From Phymorhynchus buccinoides (Eukaryota > Mollusca > Gastropoda > Neogastropoda > Raphitomidae), in the NCBI GenBank assembly GCA_017654935.2, contig CM065690.1:16017703-16081702 (forward strand): DNA of 64,000 nt, written 5' to 3'. A model generated the notes under the pieces. It was given only the letters and a program-made list of their open reading frames with translations, ran no database searches and was not told where the DNA came from. How positions within the stretch are numbered: the stretch's first letter is position 1; each line of letters opens with the position of its first letter. Shown piece after piece: positions 62,001 through 64,000 of the stretch. The position numbers were made by a program, and so were the translations under genes.

Positions 62001-63500
62001 TCAGTGACACACTCACTTTTATCAGGGACACACTCACTTTTATCAGGGACACACTCACTTTTATCACACACTCACTTTTATCAGGGACACACTCACTTTT
62101 ATCAGTGACACACTCACTTTTATCAGCGACACACTCACTTTTATCAGCGACACTCACTTTTATCAGGGACACTCACTTTTATCAGGGACACACTCACTTT
62201 TATCAGCGACACACTCACTTTTATCAGGGACACACTCACTTTTATCAGAGACACACTCACTTTTATCAGGGACACACTCACTTTTATCAGCGACACACTC
62301 ACTTTTATCAGTGACACACTCACTTTTATCAGCGACACACTCACTTTTATCAGCGACACTCACTTTTATCAGCGACACTCACTTTTATCAGCGACACACT
62401 CACTTTTATCAGTGACACACTCACTTTTATCAGCGACACACTCACTTTTATCAGTGACACACTCACTTTTATCAGGGACACACTCACTTTTTATCAGACA
62501 CACTCACTTTTATCAGCGACACACTCACTTTTATCATCGACACACTCACTTTTATCAGCGACACACTCACTTTTATCAGCGACACACTCACTTTTATCAG
62601 CGACACACTCACTTTTATCAGCGACACACTCACTTTTATCAGAGACACACTCACTTTTATCAGCGACACACTCACTTTTATCAGCGACACACTCACTTTT
62701 ATCAGCGACACACTCACTTTTATCAGCGACACACTCACTTTTATCAGCGACACACTCACTTTTATCAGCGACACACTCACTTTTATCATCGACACACTCA
62801 CTTTTATCAGCGACACACTCACTTTTATCAGCGACACACTCACTTTTATCAGCGACACACTCACTTTTATCAGCGACACTCACTTTTATCAGACACACTC
62901 ACTTTTATCAGCGACACACTCACTTTTATCAGCGACACACTCACTTTTATCAGCGACACACTCACTTTTATCATCGACACACTCACTTTTATCATCGACA
63001 CACTCACTTTTATCATCGACACACTCACTTTTATCATCGACACACTCACTTTTATCAGCGACACACTCACTTTTATCATCGACACTCACTTTTATCATCG
63101 ACACACTCACTTTTATCAGCGACACACTCACTTTTATCATCGACACACTCACTTTTATCAGCGACACACTCACTTTTATCAGCGACACACTCACTTTTAT
63201 CAGTGACACACTCACTTTTATCAGCGACACACTCACTTTTATCAGTGACACACTCACTTTTATCAGCGACACACTCACTTTTTATCAGCGACACACTCAC
63301 TTTTATCAGCGACACACTCACTTTCATCAGCGACACACTCACTTTTATCAGCGACACACTCACTTTTATCAGCGACACACTCACTTTTATCAGCGACACA
63401 CTCACTTTTAATCAGCGACACACTCACTTTTATCAGCGACACACTCACTTTTATCAGCGACACACTCACTTTTATCAGCGACACACTCACTTTTATCAGC
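59091..63500 (-). repeat. 21-bp splice-donor minisatellite, about 210 units (copy B)
   Basis: Same 21-bp unit, position and orientation as the array at 17053-29447, but about 4.4 kb long. The array ends are alike: GAA-type units near 59110-59600 and Asp-type units (atcgac on the plus strand) near 62770-63150. The middle is much shorter and not alignable unit by unit by eye. The difference of about 8 kb could be a real length polymorphism or copy difference, or partly an assembly collapse. Confidence 0.96.
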
Positions 63501-63632
63501 TATCATATGCTGCAGTCTTCGCTGCATGAGGGGAGGGGTGAGTTGAAAGATGCCCAGGGCTGTGGCGAACTGCGTCACCTGCTTGTTGCCGGAGTACAAC
63601 ACCCCGCACCTGTACCCAGACAGGCCGAAATC
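63491..63632 (-). CDS. ACCS: ACCS-like gene, copy B, SGYR exon
   Basis: Same 142-bp exon as in copy A with the same acceptor (ttttctcag) and donor (AAAA|GTGAGTGTG), and no coding difference that I can see. It encodes DFGLSGYRCGVLYSGNKQV through HMIADK. Four uninterrupted in-frame ADKSECV-type units follow the donor before a 22-bp unit brings TAA into frame (near 63410); copy A has two. The upstream exons with SDEIY and SPNNPLGD would lie beyond the window end. Confidence 0.92.
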
Positions 63633-63699
63633 CTGAGAAAAAAAAAGGAGCACCAGGATAGCAAGCCATGTAAATGTATACCTCGTGAACCTGGTCAGC

Positions 63700-63907
63700 T
63701 GAATGATACCCAGGGCTGTGGCGAACTTCGTCACCTGCTTGTTGCCCGAGTACAACACCCCGCACCTGTACCCCGACAGCCCGAAATCCTGAAGAAGAAA
63801 AAAAGCCCAAAGAATGATTAAGATAGCAAGCCATGCGAATGTACGCCTCGTGAACCTGGTCGGTTGAAAGATGCCCCAGGGCTATGGCGAACCGCGCCAC
63901 CTGCTTG
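63700..63907 (-). pseudogene. Partial tandem copies of the ACCS SGYR exon (copy B)
   Basis: Counterparts of the partial exon copies in A: one with its acceptor-proximal end at 63788 (DFGLSGYRCGVLYSGNKQV, then out into intron sequence), and a fragment at about 63853-63907 truncated by the same transposon whose left end begins near 63908 and which continues to the window end. The transposon insertion is shared with copy A, so it predates the separation of the two copies. Confidence 0.75.
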
Positions 63908-64000
63908 TCAAAGCCGCCTCACACTGTCCAACCTTTCCAGTTGGAAGATAATTCAGTTGTGAACTCTAAGGCCGTGTACACATATAAGCGGATATTCCAT

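Larger units (their letters stand above)
41591..64000 (+). repeat. Large direct duplicate of 1 to about 29980 (copy B)
   Basis: From 41591 the sequence repeats the window from position 1 almost base for base, in the same orientation, including transposons, microsatellites and ACCS exons. Differences are scattered substitutions, homopolymer lengths, a 310-bp insertion present only in A (12678-12987), a roughly 390-bp insertion only in B (54409-54800), and the repeat-number changes. Copy A already continues at base 1, so its left limit is not seen. Confidence 0.97.

Overview
The window looks like nuclear DNA of a marine invertebrate, most likely a mollusc (inference). Exons are short with GT-AG introns, DNA-transposon MITEs and SINE/LINE fragments are dense, and CA/GA microsatellites are long. 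There are no bacterial-type genes. Most long open frames come from a 21-bp tandem repeat and are not genes.

The one gene I can support is the 3' part of an ACC-synthase-like (ACCS) gene, a fold-type-I PLP-dependent aminotransferase, on the minus strand. In copy A seven exons join without any phase conflict, from 34075 down to a stop codon at 11073. They carry the SPNNPLGD motif, the SDEIY motif, the PLP lysine (SK, last codon of its exon), the SGYR arginine and the GWFR arginine. Four of the exons recur in copy B (63632 down to 52678). The 5' exons are not in the window.

Layout: 1-36000 is copy A (3' flank, ACCS exons, introns). 36001-36500 is a 500-N gap. 36501-41590 is sequence seen once here. 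41591-64000 is copy B, matching 1 to about 29980 in the same orientation. A and B may be a tandem duplication or two haplotypes placed end to end in a scaffold; copy B restarts the same locus after a fixed-size gap, which favours an assembly duplicate.

The notable biology is the splice-site architecture of ACCS. The exon holding SGYR ends at a donor, and the boundary itself (ten exon bases plus eleven intron bases) is the unit of a huge tandem array: about 12.4 kb (around 590 units) in A and about 4.4 kb (around 210 units) in B. Nearly every unit repeats a good 5' splice site (AAA|GTGAGT). At the other end of the same intron, a 102-bp unit made of an acceptor plus the 5' part of the next exon is repeated 5 times in A and 8 times in B. 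The preceding intron has a third expansion: four tandem copies of an acceptor plus the start of the SGYR exon, one of them split by a transposon. The gene therefore carries arrays of candidate donors and acceptors whose copy number differs between the two copies.

The rest is repeats: a piggyBac-like MITE with a nested PIF/Harbinger-like MITE, pogo-like MITEs, elements with ACCGTATTTT-type termini, tRNA-derived SINE heads, a decayed LINE RNase H region, a U2-snRNA-headed sequence, and long microsatellites.
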